DNA of 64,000 bases, taken from Flavisolibacter nicotianae (GTDB lineage Bacteria; Bacteroidota; Bacteroidia; Chitinophagales; Chitinophagaceae). Position numbers and translations under genes: made by a program. Location of the stretch: the NCBI RefSeq assembly GCF_003628535.1, contig NZ_RBCI01000004.1, positions 124,001-188,000 on the forward strand. The letters run 5' to 3'. The notes under the pieces were generated by a model that saw only the letters and a list, made by a program, of their open reading frames with translations, was not told the DNA's origin and did no database searches. Numbering within the stretch: the stretch's first letter is position 1; each line of letters opens with the position of its first letter. Of the stretch, positions 27,420 to 36,384 are shown in pieces.

Positions 27420-27842
27420 CTAGGTCAATGGCGAAAGATATTGGGCATACGAATACCCTTCTTCGCCGTCTTTCGTTTTGATCTGCCACCACTGGTCGTC
27501 AGATTTGCTCACCAGTGTCACGATCTCGCCATGAGCGGCCTTGCCAACAATCGGCTGGTCGGTGCCCGGTCCTTTACGGATATTAAGGTTGGAACTGGCT
27601 GTGGTTACTTTTGCCTGCTGGCCGGCCTGCATGTTGGCTACGGTCACGTTCATCACCAGGTCATTTGCCCTGAAATCGGGATCGATTTTTTCGTAGATCG
27701 CCCACATTTCGTTTTTGGCGGCACCATTCGGTGCCACACCATCCACATACAATACGTTGTTTTGTTCGCGAACCTGCAGGTTGCTAACACTTGACGACTT
27801 TGCAGCGTTAATCAGTTCTGCATATTTATCCTGGAGTGCCAT
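27420..27842 (-). CDS. BON-like plus SH3-domain protein
   Basis: A 140-residue protein with no signal peptide. Residues 1-70 (MALQDKYAELINAAK...VREQNNVLYVDGVAPNGAAKNEMWAIYEKIDP) resemble a BON-type alpha/beta domain. Residues about 78-140 are a bacterial SH3 domain (SSNLNIRKGPGTDQPIVGKAAHGEIVTLVSK...WWQIKTKDGEEGYSYAQYLSPL). Such SH3 domains bind peptidoglycan peptides or other ligands, yet export is not evident here. The start lies five bases after the stop of the BON lipoprotein gene, so the two form an operon. The pairing of a BON lipoprotein with a BON-SH3 protein points to envelope maintenance, by inference. Both ends of the frame are well defined. Confidence 0.82.
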   Translation of the reverse strand: MALQDKYAELINAAKSSSVSNLQVREQNNVLYVDGVAPNGAAKNEMWAIYEKIDPDFRANDLVMNVTVANMQAGQQAKVTTASSNLNIRKGPGTDQPIVGKAAHGEIVTLVSKSDDQWWQIKTKDGEEGYSYAQYLSPLT

Positions 27843-27847
27843 AACGA

Positions 27848-28177
27848 TTATTTATAGTTTAAGTTATTGACCACCTGTTTGGGACGCAGGGCGTCGAGCG
27901 ACTGCTTCAGGTTCATGTAGCGGTCTTTTTCAATTGACCCTGTCAGCGTAATGACGCCATCGTTGACCGTTGCCGTTACGCCAGGGTAATCTTTTGTTGC
28001 GTCAGCCACGCCTTTGCGGAGTTGCTCATCACCCGAAATTTCGACGGGGGCGGTGGGTGCCGTTGTCGTCGTAGTGGTTGTGGTGGTGTCGGTAGCGTTG
28101 CTGTCTTTTTTCCCTTTGCAGGAATAGCCGCCGGCAAGCAGGAGGGCTGTTCCGAAAATCCAAAGAAAATTTTTCAT
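27848..28177 (-). CDS. BON-domain lipoprotein
   Basis: A 109-residue lipoprotein precursor: MKNFLWIFGTALLLAGGYSC is the signal with Cys lipobox, followed by KGKKDSNA, a run of nine Thr, and a BON domain (GDEQLRKGVADATKDYPGVTATVNDGVITLTGSIEKDRYMNLKQSLDAL...VVNNLNYK). BON domains bind phospholipid and occur in osmotic-shock proteins such as OsmY, and in outer-membrane systems. The start at 28177 is chosen for the signal peptide; the frame opens 18 codons earlier. The Thr run is encoded by a run of mixed ACN codons and may vary in length between strains. It leads a two-gene unit with the SH3 protein. Confidence 0.87.
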   Translation of the reverse strand: MKNFLWIFGTALLLAGGYSCKGKKDSNATDTTTTTTTTTAPTAPVEISGDEQLRKGVADATKDYPGVTATVNDGVITLTGSIEKDRYMNLKQSLDALRPKQVVNNLNYK

Positions 28178-28260
28178 GTTGCAGAATTGGGTTTGAAAAA
28201 TTGATAACCCGGTAAGGCATACAACTCTCATACCACCATCATGCTCCTGGCAATCACCGG

Positions 28261-30234
28261 TCAGGACCCCAGCAACTGCTCGTCCAGGGAGATCATCTTT
28301 TCAAAAACAACCTCGTATTCTTTCGAAGCTTGCGCCAGCTTTGCTACCACATCTTTGTACAAGGCTTCGGTCTTCTTAAACTCTTCGCCGTTGGAATAGG
28401 TTTCGGGATGGGACAATTTTGCTTCCAGCTCTGCCTTTTTCGCATTGAGTTCTTCCACCTCTTTTTCAAGCTTTTGAAACAGCCGCTGCTGTTTTTGGAC
28501 TTCTTTCTGCAAGCCCGATTTGTCGGATTTTGAAACCGGTTTAGCCGGATTGTTCGCCGGTATATCTTTTTCTTTTTTCGGCACCTCCTGGCTGCGCACT
28601 GCCACTTGCGGACTGCCAGCTTCTTTCTCCCTTGCCGCCATCCGCTCGTTCCACTCGACCCACTCGGTATAATTGCCCTTGAATTCTTTGATTTCCTTGT
28701 CTTTGATCTCCCAGATCTTGTTGGCAATCTTCGAAATAAAGTAACGGTCGTGGCTGACCAGGATGATCGTGCCTTCGTACCGGTTGAGCGCATCGATCAG
28801 CAGCTCGGTGGAGTGCAGGTCGAGGTGGTTGGTCGGTTCATCGAGCAGGAGGAAGTTGGCTTTGCTGACAATGGTTTTGGCCAGGGCCACCCGTGCTTTC
28901 TCACCACCGCTCAATACTTTGATTTTTTTGTCGACATCATCGCCGCTGAACAGAAAGCAGCCCAGGAGTGTGCGGAGTTCAAGATCCGTTTTCTGTGCCC
29001 TTGCCGTATGCATTTCTTCCACCAGCGTATTATTCAGGTCGAGTGATTCCAACTGGTGCTGCGCATAAAATGCTTCGTCGATGTTGTGTCCCCATTTCCG
29101 TTCGCCTTCAACCGGCTCCGTACCGGCAATGATGCGAAGCAGCGTGGATTTTCCTTTTCCGTTGGCACCAATGAGGGCGATCTTGTCGCCCCGCTCAATT
29201 TCGGCCGAGGCGTTTTCGAGAATGTCAATATTTTTAAAATGCTTCGACACCCCTTTCAGTTCCACAAGCACTTTACCGGGTATTTTGTCCACGCTAAAAT
29301 TGATGCGGATGTCTGGCCGTTCCAGCGCCACGTCTTCGATGCGATCGAGCTTATCGAGTTTCTTCATGATGCTTTGCGCCATGGCCGCCTTGCTGGCTTT
29401 TGCCCTGAAGCGTTCGACCAGCCGTTCGTTTTGCCGGATGTAATCCTGCTGGTTTTCGTAGGCCCTTTGCTGGATGGCAATGCGCTCAATCTTTTCTTTC
29501 TCGTAAAACTCGTAGTTGCCATTGTAGATGTGCAGTTCCCGCTGGTAAAGCTCAACGATCTTTTTCACCATCCGGTTCAGGAAAAACCGGTCGTGGCTCA
29601 CCATAACCACGGCACCCTTGTAGTGCGTCAGGTATTTTTCCAGCCATTCGATGGACGGAAGGTCAAGGTGGTTGGTCGGCTCATCGAGCAAAAGCAGGTC
29701 GGGTGCCTGTAAGATCATCTTGGCCAGGAGCACCCGCATGCGCCATCCCCCGCTGAATTCGCGATAGGGGCGGCTAAGGTCGGCGTTCGAAAAGCCGAGT
29801 CCCTGCAACACTTCTTCTGTTTTGTGCTCGATTTCGTAGCCACCTGCCTCCTCAAACTCGTGAAGCTTGTGACTGTATTCAAGCAGCAACTCCTCCGACG
29901 TATCGGTTTCCAGTTTTTTGGTCAGTTCGTCCAGTTCTTCCTGAACTTTTTTTGCCCTGTCAAATGCATGCAGGGCGACCTGAAGAATCGATTCGTTGGT
30001 GTCAAAGCTCAGGAGATCCTGGTGCAAATAACCAATCGAGGTATTGCGGCTGCGCTCCACAGTGCCCCGGGAGGGCAGGTATTCACCCACCAGCAATTTG
30101 AGCAGGGTTGATTTTCCCGTGCCGTTATAGCCTACAAGGCCAATCCGTTCAGCAGGGTGTATATGCCATGTAGCATCTTCCACAATGGTTCGGGCACCAA
30201 ATTCAAACGTCACATTTTGTAAACCGGCGAGCAT
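28261..30234 (-). CDS. ABC-F family ATP-binding protein (Uup/EttA-like)
   Basis: A soluble twin-ATPase without membrane domains, of the ABC-F type that acts on the ribosome. First ATPase: VGYNGTGKSTLLKLL (Walker A), EFSGGWRMRVLLAKM (signature), LLLLDEPTNHLD (Walker B), VSHDRFFLN (H-loop). A charged helical linker follows (about residues 240-300). Second ATPase: IGANGKGKSTLLRII, VLSGGEKARVALAK, LLLDEPTNHLD, VSHDRYFIS. The C-terminus (about 570-657) is a Lys/Glu coiled coil (KEVQKQQRLFQKLEKEVEEL), as in Uup and YheS. Length 657 aa. Role in translation or antibiotic protection cannot be told apart by sequence. Monocistronic. Confidence 0.95.
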   Translation of the reverse strand: MLAGLQNVTFEFGARTIVEDATWHIHPAERIGLVGYNGTGKSTLLKLLVGEYLPSRGTVERSRNTSIGYLHQDLLSFDTNESILQVALHAFDRAKKVQEELDELTKKLETDTSEELLLEYSHKLHEFEEAGGYEIEHKTEEVLQGLGFSNADLSRPYREFSGGWRMRVLLAKMILQAPDLLLLDEPTNHLDLPSIEWLEKYLTHYKGAVVMVSHDRFFLNRMVKKIVELYQRELHIYNGNYEFYEKEKIERIAIQQRAYENQQDYIRQNERLVERFRAKASKAAMAQSIMKKLDKLDRIEDVALERPDIRINFSVDKIPGKVLVELKGVSKHFKNIDILENASAEIERGDKIALIGANGKGKSTLLRIIAGTEPVEGERKWGHNIDEAFYAQHQLESLDLNNTLVEEMHTARAQKTDLELRTLLGCFLFSGDDVDKKIKVLSGGEKARVALAKTIVSKANFLLLDEPTNHLDLHSTELLIDALNRYEGTIILVSHDRYFISKIANKIWEIKDKEIKEFKGNYTEWVEWNERMAAREKEAGSPQVAVRSQEVPKKEKDIPANNPAKPVSKSDKSGLQKEVQKQQRLFQKLEKEVEELNAKKAELEAKLSHPETYSNGEEFKKTEALYKDVVAKLAQASKEYEVVFEKMISLDEQLLGS

Positions 30235-30406
30235 GTCGTAATACGGGTTTGTTTTATAGTTTATTCATTTCCGGGAAGGCGTTCGCGATGCAAAGGGAAA
30301 CTGCAACGAATTGCAGGCTCCTGACCATCCACCTTCCTCGAAGCCTGCAAAGGTGTCGAAGTTTTTTCGAAATCAATGTCCGCCAACGTTCAATTCTGTG
30401 AAAAGC

Positions 30407-30439
30407 TTTCCAAAATCGATCGATCCCGAAGTAGCTTTG
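30407..30439 (+). promoter_or_regulatory. Bacteroidota-type promoter (TTTC - 21 bases - TAGCTTTG)
   Basis: The -7 octamer TAGCTTTG at 30432-30439 matches TAnnTTTG. A TTTC at 30407-30410 lies exactly 21 bases before it, in the place of the -33 TTTG. The start codon of the DUF3347 gene is 14 bases downstream of the octamer. Confidence 0.55.
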
Positions 30440-30453
30440 GCAAAAATTCTTTC

Positions 30454-31071
30454 ATGCGTCCGATTTTCATTTTTCTTCTCCTGGCCGGCGTATTGATCCT
30501 TGCCTGGGTATTTCTTGCCCGTCCCGGGAAAAAGCAGGAATCTGCCAAACAGGAAGCCATCACCGTCAGTAAACACAGTGCCGGGTTCAACAATTCCATC
30601 GCACCGGTGTTAACTGGTTACAACAAGCTGGCTGAAAACTTTGTTAACTGGGACTCGGCTGCATCGGCCGCTACGGCGAAGCAACTGTTTGATGATTTCG
30701 GGAAGGTGAACATCGAAGAATTAAAAAAAGACTCTTCGGGCATTTACGAGACAGCCGTTGCATTTATGGATAACGCCAGGGGCGACGCACAAACGATCGC
30801 AGGTGAAAAAGGAATCCGGCTACAACGCGAAGCGTTTAATTCATTAACCGATAATTTTTACCAGTTTCTGAACACGGTGAAATACGACGGCGCAAAATTA
30901 TTCTTACAGGAATGTCCAATGGCTTTCGACGATACAAAACCCGGGCTTTGGCTAAGCGAAAAAGAAGCGATTCGCAATCCTTATATGGGTTTGCATCATC
31001 CCACCTATGGCAAAGCCATGCTGTCGTGCGGCGAAACAAAAATCAAATTGAACAATACTTCCAGGGAATGA
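30454..31071 (+). CDS. DUF3347 domain protein with N-terminal membrane anchor
   Basis: A 205-residue protein: residues 1-22 (MRPIFIFLLLAGVLILAWVFLA) are an uncleaved anchor or signal, then a helical DUF3347 domain. The domain is recognisable by APVLTGYNKLAENFVNWDSAASAATAKQL and above all by the C-terminal Cys/Met/His-rich end QECPMAFDDTKPGLWLSEKE, then NPYMG..., MLSCGE. In Bacteroidota this domain occurs with copper/silver efflux genes and its Cys and Met residues suggest metal binding; that is family knowledge, not shown here. The stop overlaps the start of the TonB receptor gene (ATGA), so the two are translationally coupled. The start at 30454 is chosen over 30376 because it gives the membrane segment at the N-terminus and follows a promoter. 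Confidence 0.82.
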   Translation: MRPIFIFLLLAGVLILAWVFLARPGKKQESAKQEAITVSKHSAGFNNSIAPVLTGYNKLAENFVNWDSAASAATAKQLFDDFGKVNIEELKKDSSGIYETAVAFMDNARGDAQTIAGEKGIRLQREAFNSLTDNFYQFLNTVKYDGAKLFLQECPMAFDDTKPGLWLSEKEAIRNPYMGLHHPTYGKAMLSCGETKIKLNNTSRE

Positions 31072-33416
31072 ATCGGATCTGGGCCGGCGTGATTTTGATC
31101 CTGGCAGGACTGGCATCGAACGCACAAACCAAATTTACCCTTAACGGATACGTAAAGGACAGCCTGAGCGGCGAATCGGTGATTGGCGCCACCGTCGCCC
31201 TGAACGGCAGGACGGTCCTGAGCAACCAATATGGATTTTACTCCCTCACAGTGGACTCGGGAATGGTGGAACTCTCGGTTTCCCATGCGGCTTATGCCAC
31301 CTATTCCCAGCAGATGCAGCTTTTCGCCAACCGGCAACAAAACATTTATCTTCTCCCGCGGTCGGCAGCGTTGAATGAAGTGGTGGTTTACAGCCGCCGG
31401 CGCGATGTGAATGTACGCAACGCCCAGATGGGAAAAATTGACCTTTCGATCAACCAGATCCGCAATGTACCGGCCCTTTTGGGAGAGGTGGATATTTTAA
31501 AGGCCATTCAGCTACTGCCAGGCGTACGCAATGCGGGAGAAGGCAATGCCGGCTTTTATGTACGGGGCGGCGGACCCGATCAAAACCTGATCATGCTCGA
31601 CGATGCCGTGGTGTACAACACCGGCCACCTGTTTGGCTTTTTTTCCGTTTTTAACGCAGACGCTATCAAGAATACCTCTCTGATTAAAGGTGGCATGCCG
31701 GCACAGTATGGTGGCCGTCTTTCATCGGTGCTGGACGTGCAGATGAAAGACGGGAACAGCAACCAATTTACCGCGGAGGGTGGCATCGGGTTGATTGCGT
31801 CCCGATTTTCGGTACAGGGCCCGCTGAAGCGTGACAAAGCGTCCTTTATGCTGTCGGCCCGGCGAACCTATGTAGACGCCTTGGCAAAACCCTTTGTGAA
31901 GAAAGAAAGCAATTTTTACGGGTCGGGCTATTATTTCTATGACCTCAATGCAAAGCTCAACTACCGGTTTTCCGAAAAGGACCGTCTTTTTTTAAGCGGG
32001 TATTTCGGCCGCGACGTTTTTTCCTTTCAAAATGCCAAGCTCCAGTTCAAGGCCAGCATTCCCTGGGGAAATTCAACAGGGACGCTCCGGTGGAACCATG
32101 TCTTCAACCGGAAATTGTTTGCCAACACCACCGTGGTGTACAACGACTACAAATTTTTATTCGATGCGGCGCAGAACAATTTCGAGATCCGCCTGGCTTC
32201 GGGCATCCGCGACGGATCGGCCAAAATCGACTTTGATTATTACCCGTCGGGGGCGCACAAGGTCAAATTCGGCGGTCTGTTAACCTACCACAAGTTCATT
32301 CCGAACGTTACCTCGGGACGCCAGGACAGCGTTATTTTTCAACCCAGCAACACCGGCGAAAAAAGAGCACTGGAAACAGCCCTCTATCTCCAGGATGACT
32401 GGGACCTGGGCGAGAAACTGAAATTGAATTACGGCCTCCGTTGGAGCAGTTTTACGCAGGTGGGGCCTTACACGAAATATGTGCTGGACGACAACCAGAA
32501 TAAGTTGGACAGTACCGTTTACGGCGGCCTGCAGCCGGTGAAAACATATGGCGGTTTGGAACCCCGCCTGACGGTGCGTTACAGCATCGACAAAACCACA
32601 TCCATCAAAGCATCGGTAACCCGTAACCTGCAGTACATTCACCTCGTTAGTAATGCAGGCACCACGCTGCCAACGGATTTATGGGTGCCCAGCACCTTTC
32701 GTGTGCAACCGCAGAAAAGCTGGCTGTATGCGGCCGGCCTGTTTAAAAATTTTGGCGATAACGAATACGAGACCTCTGTCGAAGGTTATTACAAGTCCAT
32801 GCAAAACCAAATTGAATACCGAGAAGGGTACACACCGTCCCTTCGCGACCCGGAGGAGGAATTTGTGTTTGGCAAGGGCTGGAGTTACGGGACCGAGTTT
32901 TTTATAAACAAGACACACGGCCGGGTGACCGGCTGGATCGGCTACACGCTTTCCTGGACATGGCGGCGGTTTCCGCAGTTGAACGAGGGGGTGAAATTTC
33001 CCGCCAAATACGATCGCCGCCACGATCTGTCGTTCGTTGCCAGTTATGAAAAAAGCCACAAGTGGAAATTCGGTGCCGTGTTTGTTTATGCCACCGGCAA
33101 TGCAACCTCGCTGCCACAACGGTTTTACATCATCAACGGCACACTGACGCAGGAATACAGCAACATCAACCAGTACCGGCTGGCGCCTTACCACCGGCTC
33201 GATCTTTCCGCAACGCTGACACCGGAGCCGAAGCCTGGCAAAAAGCTGCATAGCTATTGGGTGTTCAGCATCTACAACGTTTATAGTCGGGCCAATCCCT
33301 ATTTCATTTATTTCAGCCAGGAAGGCAGTCCCTACAACGGCACTTTAAAAGTGCAGGCTAAACAGGTTTCCCTTTTCCCGATCTTACCTTCGGTTACCTG
33401 GAACTTTCGATTTTAA
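31068..33416 (+). CDS. TonB-dependent receptor with N-terminal carboxypeptidase-like domain
   Basis: An outer-membrane receptor of 782 aa. The start at 31068 (MNRIWAGVILILAGLASNAQ) gives a signal peptide and overlaps the DUF3347 stop by four bases. Residues about 22-105 form a CarboxypepD_reg-like domain (FTLNGYVKDSLSGESVIGATVALNG...YGFYSLTVDSG). The plug follows (LGEVDILKAIQLLPGVRNAGEGNAGFYVRGGGPDQNLIMLDDAVVYN..., IKGGMPAQYGGRLSSVLDVQMKDG), then the barrel, ending VTWNFRF with terminal Phe, as for BAM substrates. The cargo is unknown; coupling to a putative metal-binding DUF3347 protein suggests a metal or metal chelate, by inference. The M28 peptidase gene starts 51 bases later and may be cotranscribed. 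Confidence 0.93.
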   Translation: MNRIWAGVILILAGLASNAQTKFTLNGYVKDSLSGESVIGATVALNGRTVLSNQYGFYSLTVDSGMVELSVSHAAYATYSQQMQLFANRQQNIYLLPRSAALNEVVVYSRRRDVNVRNAQMGKIDLSINQIRNVPALLGEVDILKAIQLLPGVRNAGEGNAGFYVRGGGPDQNLIMLDDAVVYNTGHLFGFFSVFNADAIKNTSLIKGGMPAQYGGRLSSVLDVQMKDGNSNQFTAEGGIGLIASRFSVQGPLKRDKASFMLSARRTYVDALAKPFVKKESNFYGSGYYFYDLNAKLNYRFSEKDRLFLSGYFGRDVFSFQNAKLQFKASIPWGNSTGTLRWNHVFNRKLFANTTVVYNDYKFLFDAAQNNFEIRLASGIRDGSAKIDFDYYPSGAHKVKFGGLLTYHKFIPNVTSGRQDSVIFQPSNTGEKRALETALYLQDDWDLGEKLKLNYGLRWSSFTQVGPYTKYVLDDNQNKLDSTVYGGLQPVKTYGGLEPRLTVRYSIDKTTSIKASVTRNLQYIHLVSNAGTTLPTDLWVPSTFRVQPQKSWLYAAGLFKNFGDNEYETSVEGYYKSMQNQIEYREGYTPSLRDPEEEFVFGKGWSYGTEFFINKTHGRVTGWIGYTLSWTWRRFPQLNEGVKFPAKYDRRHDLSFVASYEKSHKWKFGAVFVYATGNATSLPQRFYIINGTLTQEYSNINQYRLAPYHRLDLSATLTPEPKPGKKLHSYWVFSIYNVYSRANPYFIYFSQEGSPYNGTLKVQAKQVSLFPILPSVTWNFRF

Positions 33417-33467
33417 GGTTGATTAACTTTAAATCGCTTTATATCTGCAAAACCAAAAAATAAATAC

Positions 33468-35039
33468 ATGAGAAAATTTTCGCTGCTTGCGTTGGCCAAC
33501 CTTTTTTTCTGTGCTGCCTTTGCGCAAAAAGAAGGAGACGAAGCGTTCATTAACAAGCTTAAAGAGGAAGGCTTTCAGCATTCCCAGGTGATGGATCACG
33601 CTTTTTATCTGACCGATGTGAATGGGCCACGCCTGACAGCCTCGCCGGGTTTTATGCGGGCCGCAACCTGGGCCAAGCAAAAACTGGAAAGCTGGGGACT
33701 GCAGAATGTGCAGATCGAATCGTGGGGAGAATTTGGCAAAAGCTGGCAGCAGGAGCGTTGCTATGTGGCCATGACCAAACCATATTATGTTCCGCTCATG
33801 GCGCAGTCTGTTGCATGGGCAGGCAGCACGCCGGGAAACAAAATCACGACAGCGGATATTGTTCTCGTCAAAGCCAAGGATTCAGTGGAATTGATGCAGT
33901 ATGCCGGCAAGCTGAAAGGCAAGGTGGTGATGATGTGGCGGCCCGACACGTTGAAAATGGGCTTTAAAGCAGATGCCAATCGCTTCTCCGATGAAGAGTT
34001 GGAAAAAATGGCAAAAGCAGAACCGGCACAGCCTCGCCAGGGACCCCGCCAGGGAAACCCGTCGATGCTGCAGGCCTTCCGCGACAGGATGATCATGACC
34101 CGTGTATTCAATAACCTGGCCATCCAGGAAAAACCGGCGCTTATTATCAGTATGGGCCGCGGGACAGAAGGAACCATCTTTGTGCAGGGCGGAAGCAACT
34201 ATAAAAAAGAGTCCCCCCTGGGACCTGCCAATGTCACGCTGTCGAGCGATGACTACCTGCGCCTGCAGCGGCTCGTGAATGCCGGCATCCCGGTGGAACT
34301 CGAAATGGATGTGCGGACAAAGTTTTCTGACAAGGACCCGAACGGTTACAACGTGATCGCAGAAATTCCCGGTACAGATCCGAAACTGAAAGATGAAGTG
34401 GTGATGCTGGGTGCCCACCTCGACTCTTGGCAGGGTGCAACTGGCGCAACCGACAATGCAGCTGGTAGTGCTGTTATGATGGAGGCTATGCGCTTGTTGA
34501 AACAGTCCAACTTCAAGCCGCGGCGTACCATCCGCATTGCGCTGTGGGGTGGGGAAGAGCAGGGCCTGTTCGGTTCACGCAATTATGTAAAAACGCATGT
34601 TGGCGATCCTGCAACCATGCAATTGCAACCGGCACAGGAAAAAATATCTGCCTATTACAACGTCGACAACGGCACGGGCAAGATCCGCGGTGTTTACCTG
34701 CAGGGCAACGAAGCCGTGCGCCCCATTTTTGCAAAATGGCTGGAACCATTTAAAGAGCTTGGCGCTTCAACACTGACCATTTCTAACACCGGCGGTACAG
34801 ACCACCTTTCGTTTGATGCCGTTGGCGTACCAGGTTTCCAGTTTATCCAGGATGAAATCGAATACGACACCCGTACGCACCATAGCAACATGGATACATA
34901 CGATCACCTGCTGCCCGAAGACCTGAAGCAGGCTTCCACCATCGTTGCCGCTTTTGTTTACAACACATCGCAGCGTGATGAAAAACTGCCGCGAAAAGAA
35001 TTGCCAAAGCCGCGGGGTGAGGGAAGGGCTGCATTCTGA
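33468..35039 (+). CDS. Secreted M28-family zinc aminopeptidase
   Basis: An exported metallopeptidase of 523 aa. Signal peptide MRKFSLLALANLFFCAAFAQ. Residues about 120-290 correspond to a protease-associated-like insert region, with a Pro/Gln/Arg-rich stretch (AQPRQGPRQGNP). The M28 catalytic part then carries the five metal ligands in order: AHLDSW (His), TGATDNAAGSA (Asp), WGGEEQGLFGSRNY (catalytic and ligand Glu), YYNVDNGTG (Asp) and TRTHHSNMDTYD (His). The C-terminus ends with a basic tail. It probably trims peptides in the periplasm or outside. A 17-bp perfect terminator stem follows about 110 bases downstream. Confidence 0.93.
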   Translation: MRKFSLLALANLFFCAAFAQKEGDEAFINKLKEEGFQHSQVMDHAFYLTDVNGPRLTASPGFMRAATWAKQKLESWGLQNVQIESWGEFGKSWQQERCYVAMTKPYYVPLMAQSVAWAGSTPGNKITTADIVLVKAKDSVELMQYAGKLKGKVVMMWRPDTLKMGFKADANRFSDEELEKMAKAEPAQPRQGPRQGNPSMLQAFRDRMIMTRVFNNLAIQEKPALIISMGRGTEGTIFVQGGSNYKKESPLGPANVTLSSDDYLRLQRLVNAGIPVELEMDVRTKFSDKDPNGYNVIAEIPGTDPKLKDEVVMLGAHLDSWQGATGATDNAAGSAVMMEAMRLLKQSNFKPRRTIRIALWGGEEQGLFGSRNYVKTHVGDPATMQLQPAQEKISAYYNVDNGTGKIRGVYLQGNEAVRPIFAKWLEPFKELGASTLTISNTGGTDHLSFDAVGVPGFQFIQDEIEYDTRTHHSNMDTYDHLLPEDLKQASTIVAAFVYNTSQRDEKLPRKELPKPRGEGRAAF

Positions 35040-35147
35040 TAGCCTTCGCCTGTTAATGGGATATTGGGATAATTGGATATTGAAATATTCTCGGCCTTTA
35101 ATTCCACACTATTACAAAATCTGGCTACCAAGCCAAAACGGGTATAA

Positions 35148-35185
35148 AACGAAAAAAGGAAGCATCAGTGCTTCCTTTTTTCGTT
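35148..35185. terminator. Bidirectional terminator
   Basis: A perfect 17-bp stem (AACGAAAAAAGGAAGCA / TGCTTCCTTTTTTCGTT) with a 4-base loop between convergent genes (M28 peptidase, CotH-like protein). Confidence 0.92.
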
Positions 35186-35199
35186 GTTGTTTCTTCGAA

Positions 35200-36246
35200 T
35201 CAGTGGTGATCGACCGCCTGTTCAAACACATATTTCACTTTGCGGCTGTCGTTGACGTCTTTGTAAAAATCATCAATAAAATCAACCATTTGCTGGCGGA
35301 CTTTTTTGTCCAGCATTTCGAATCCCATGATCCGGGCCGTAAAAAAATCTTTCTTGTCTTTGAAGAGTTGCAGGATCGGCTGCACTTCCTCTTTGGCCCT
35401 TGCAAAACCACGGTAGTACCGGTCTGTCACCCGCTCGATCCCGAATTCCGGCTGGGGGATGGCATAAGGCGCATTCACCAAACCGCAATAGTCAAAATCG
35501 TAAGGGATAACATAGGGGAGGGAAAGTGAATCTGTCAACATTTGCACAAACCGGATGTTGTGCCGGTTGGGCAGCGACCAGTCCGTATTGCCAATCATGT
35601 ATTGAAAGATCGACACAAGAGTCATCTGGTTTTTTTCGGTTGCCCCGCCATTGCGCACCGTCTTGCTGTATTCCTTGCAGCCGTTCCGTTTGGCCACATC
35701 ATCGACGTCCTCAATTAAAAAGCCGAACTGGCTGTAGTCTTTCACCTTGCCCTGTACATCTTTATACGTCATTTTGGCCAGCCGCACATTAAAGCTCATG
35801 TCGGTGAGCATATTGTACAATTTGTAAACGAGGTATTCTTTCAGCAGCAACTCTTCATCGAACTTGGAAGAAGAGCAACCACAAACCAGTTTCAGTTTTT
35901 TGAGATAACTCAGTTTCGGCGCCTTTGCATTTTTGAAATCAAGCATAATGGACGGCATGATGCATTGCTCCCGCCGGAATTCGCCCCTTGCCGCCAGTTG
36001 AATTTCTTCGGTAACCGGCGCCTGCTGCGGAAGCTTCAGTGTTACGGTGGCCGGCTGGTAGACTTTCTTTTCTTTTTTGGATTTGATCCGTTTAAAATCG
36101 CTGACCAGTGTGATCTCTACCGGCTCGTCGGAGGTAAAAAAAAGGACCCGTTGCTTGGGCGATTTGATGGCTTTGGCGCTGGTGTCTTGTGCCCAGGAAT
36201 GGCAGGCAAACAAAGCGAAGGTTAACGTAACCAGGATTTTTTTCAT
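35200..36246 (-). CDS. Secreted CotH-like (atypical kinase fold) protein
   Basis: A 348-residue exported protein with signal MKKILVTLTFALFACHSWAQ. I see a CotH-like plan: AARGEFRREQC...PSIMLDFKN, then LKKLKLVCGCSSSKFDEELLLKEYLVYKLYNMLTD, FNVRLAKMTYKD, FGFLIEDVDDVAKRNG (acidic E-D cluster), IGNTDWSLPNRHNIRF, and VIPYDFDYCGLVNAPYA (DFD in the place of the metal-binding Asp). The C-terminus is helical (DKKVRQQMVDFIDDFYKDV). CotH proteins phosphorylate proteins in the spore coat; related folds occur widely without known substrate. Assignment is by motif order, not by close identity. The start at 36246 is fixed by the signal peptide. A second secreted gene lies upstream on the same strand, 138 bases away. 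Confidence 0.65.
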   Translation of the reverse strand: MKKILVTLTFALFACHSWAQDTSAKAIKSPKQRVLFFTSDEPVEITLVSDFKRIKSKKEKKVYQPATVTLKLPQQAPVTEEIQLAARGEFRREQCIMPSIMLDFKNAKAPKLSYLKKLKLVCGCSSSKFDEELLLKEYLVYKLYNMLTDMSFNVRLAKMTYKDVQGKVKDYSQFGFLIEDVDDVAKRNGCKEYSKTVRNGGATEKNQMTLVSIFQYMIGNTDWSLPNRHNIRFVQMLTDSLSLPYVIPYDFDYCGLVNAPYAIPQPEFGIERVTDRYYRGFARAKEEVQPILQLFKDKKDFFTARIMGFEMLDKKVRQQMVDFIDDFYKDVNDSRKVKYVFEQAVDHH

Positions 36247-36384
36247 GACAGGAAGTTTGGCGGCAGCAGCCGTATTTTGGTTCAAATTAAACAATCCCAC
36301 TATTTGAGCCAAAGCTTTTTACAGCAGTGGTAACGAATTGCCGGCAATAGTAGGAAATTCCCGCTTATCGGCCACAGCAGGCAT

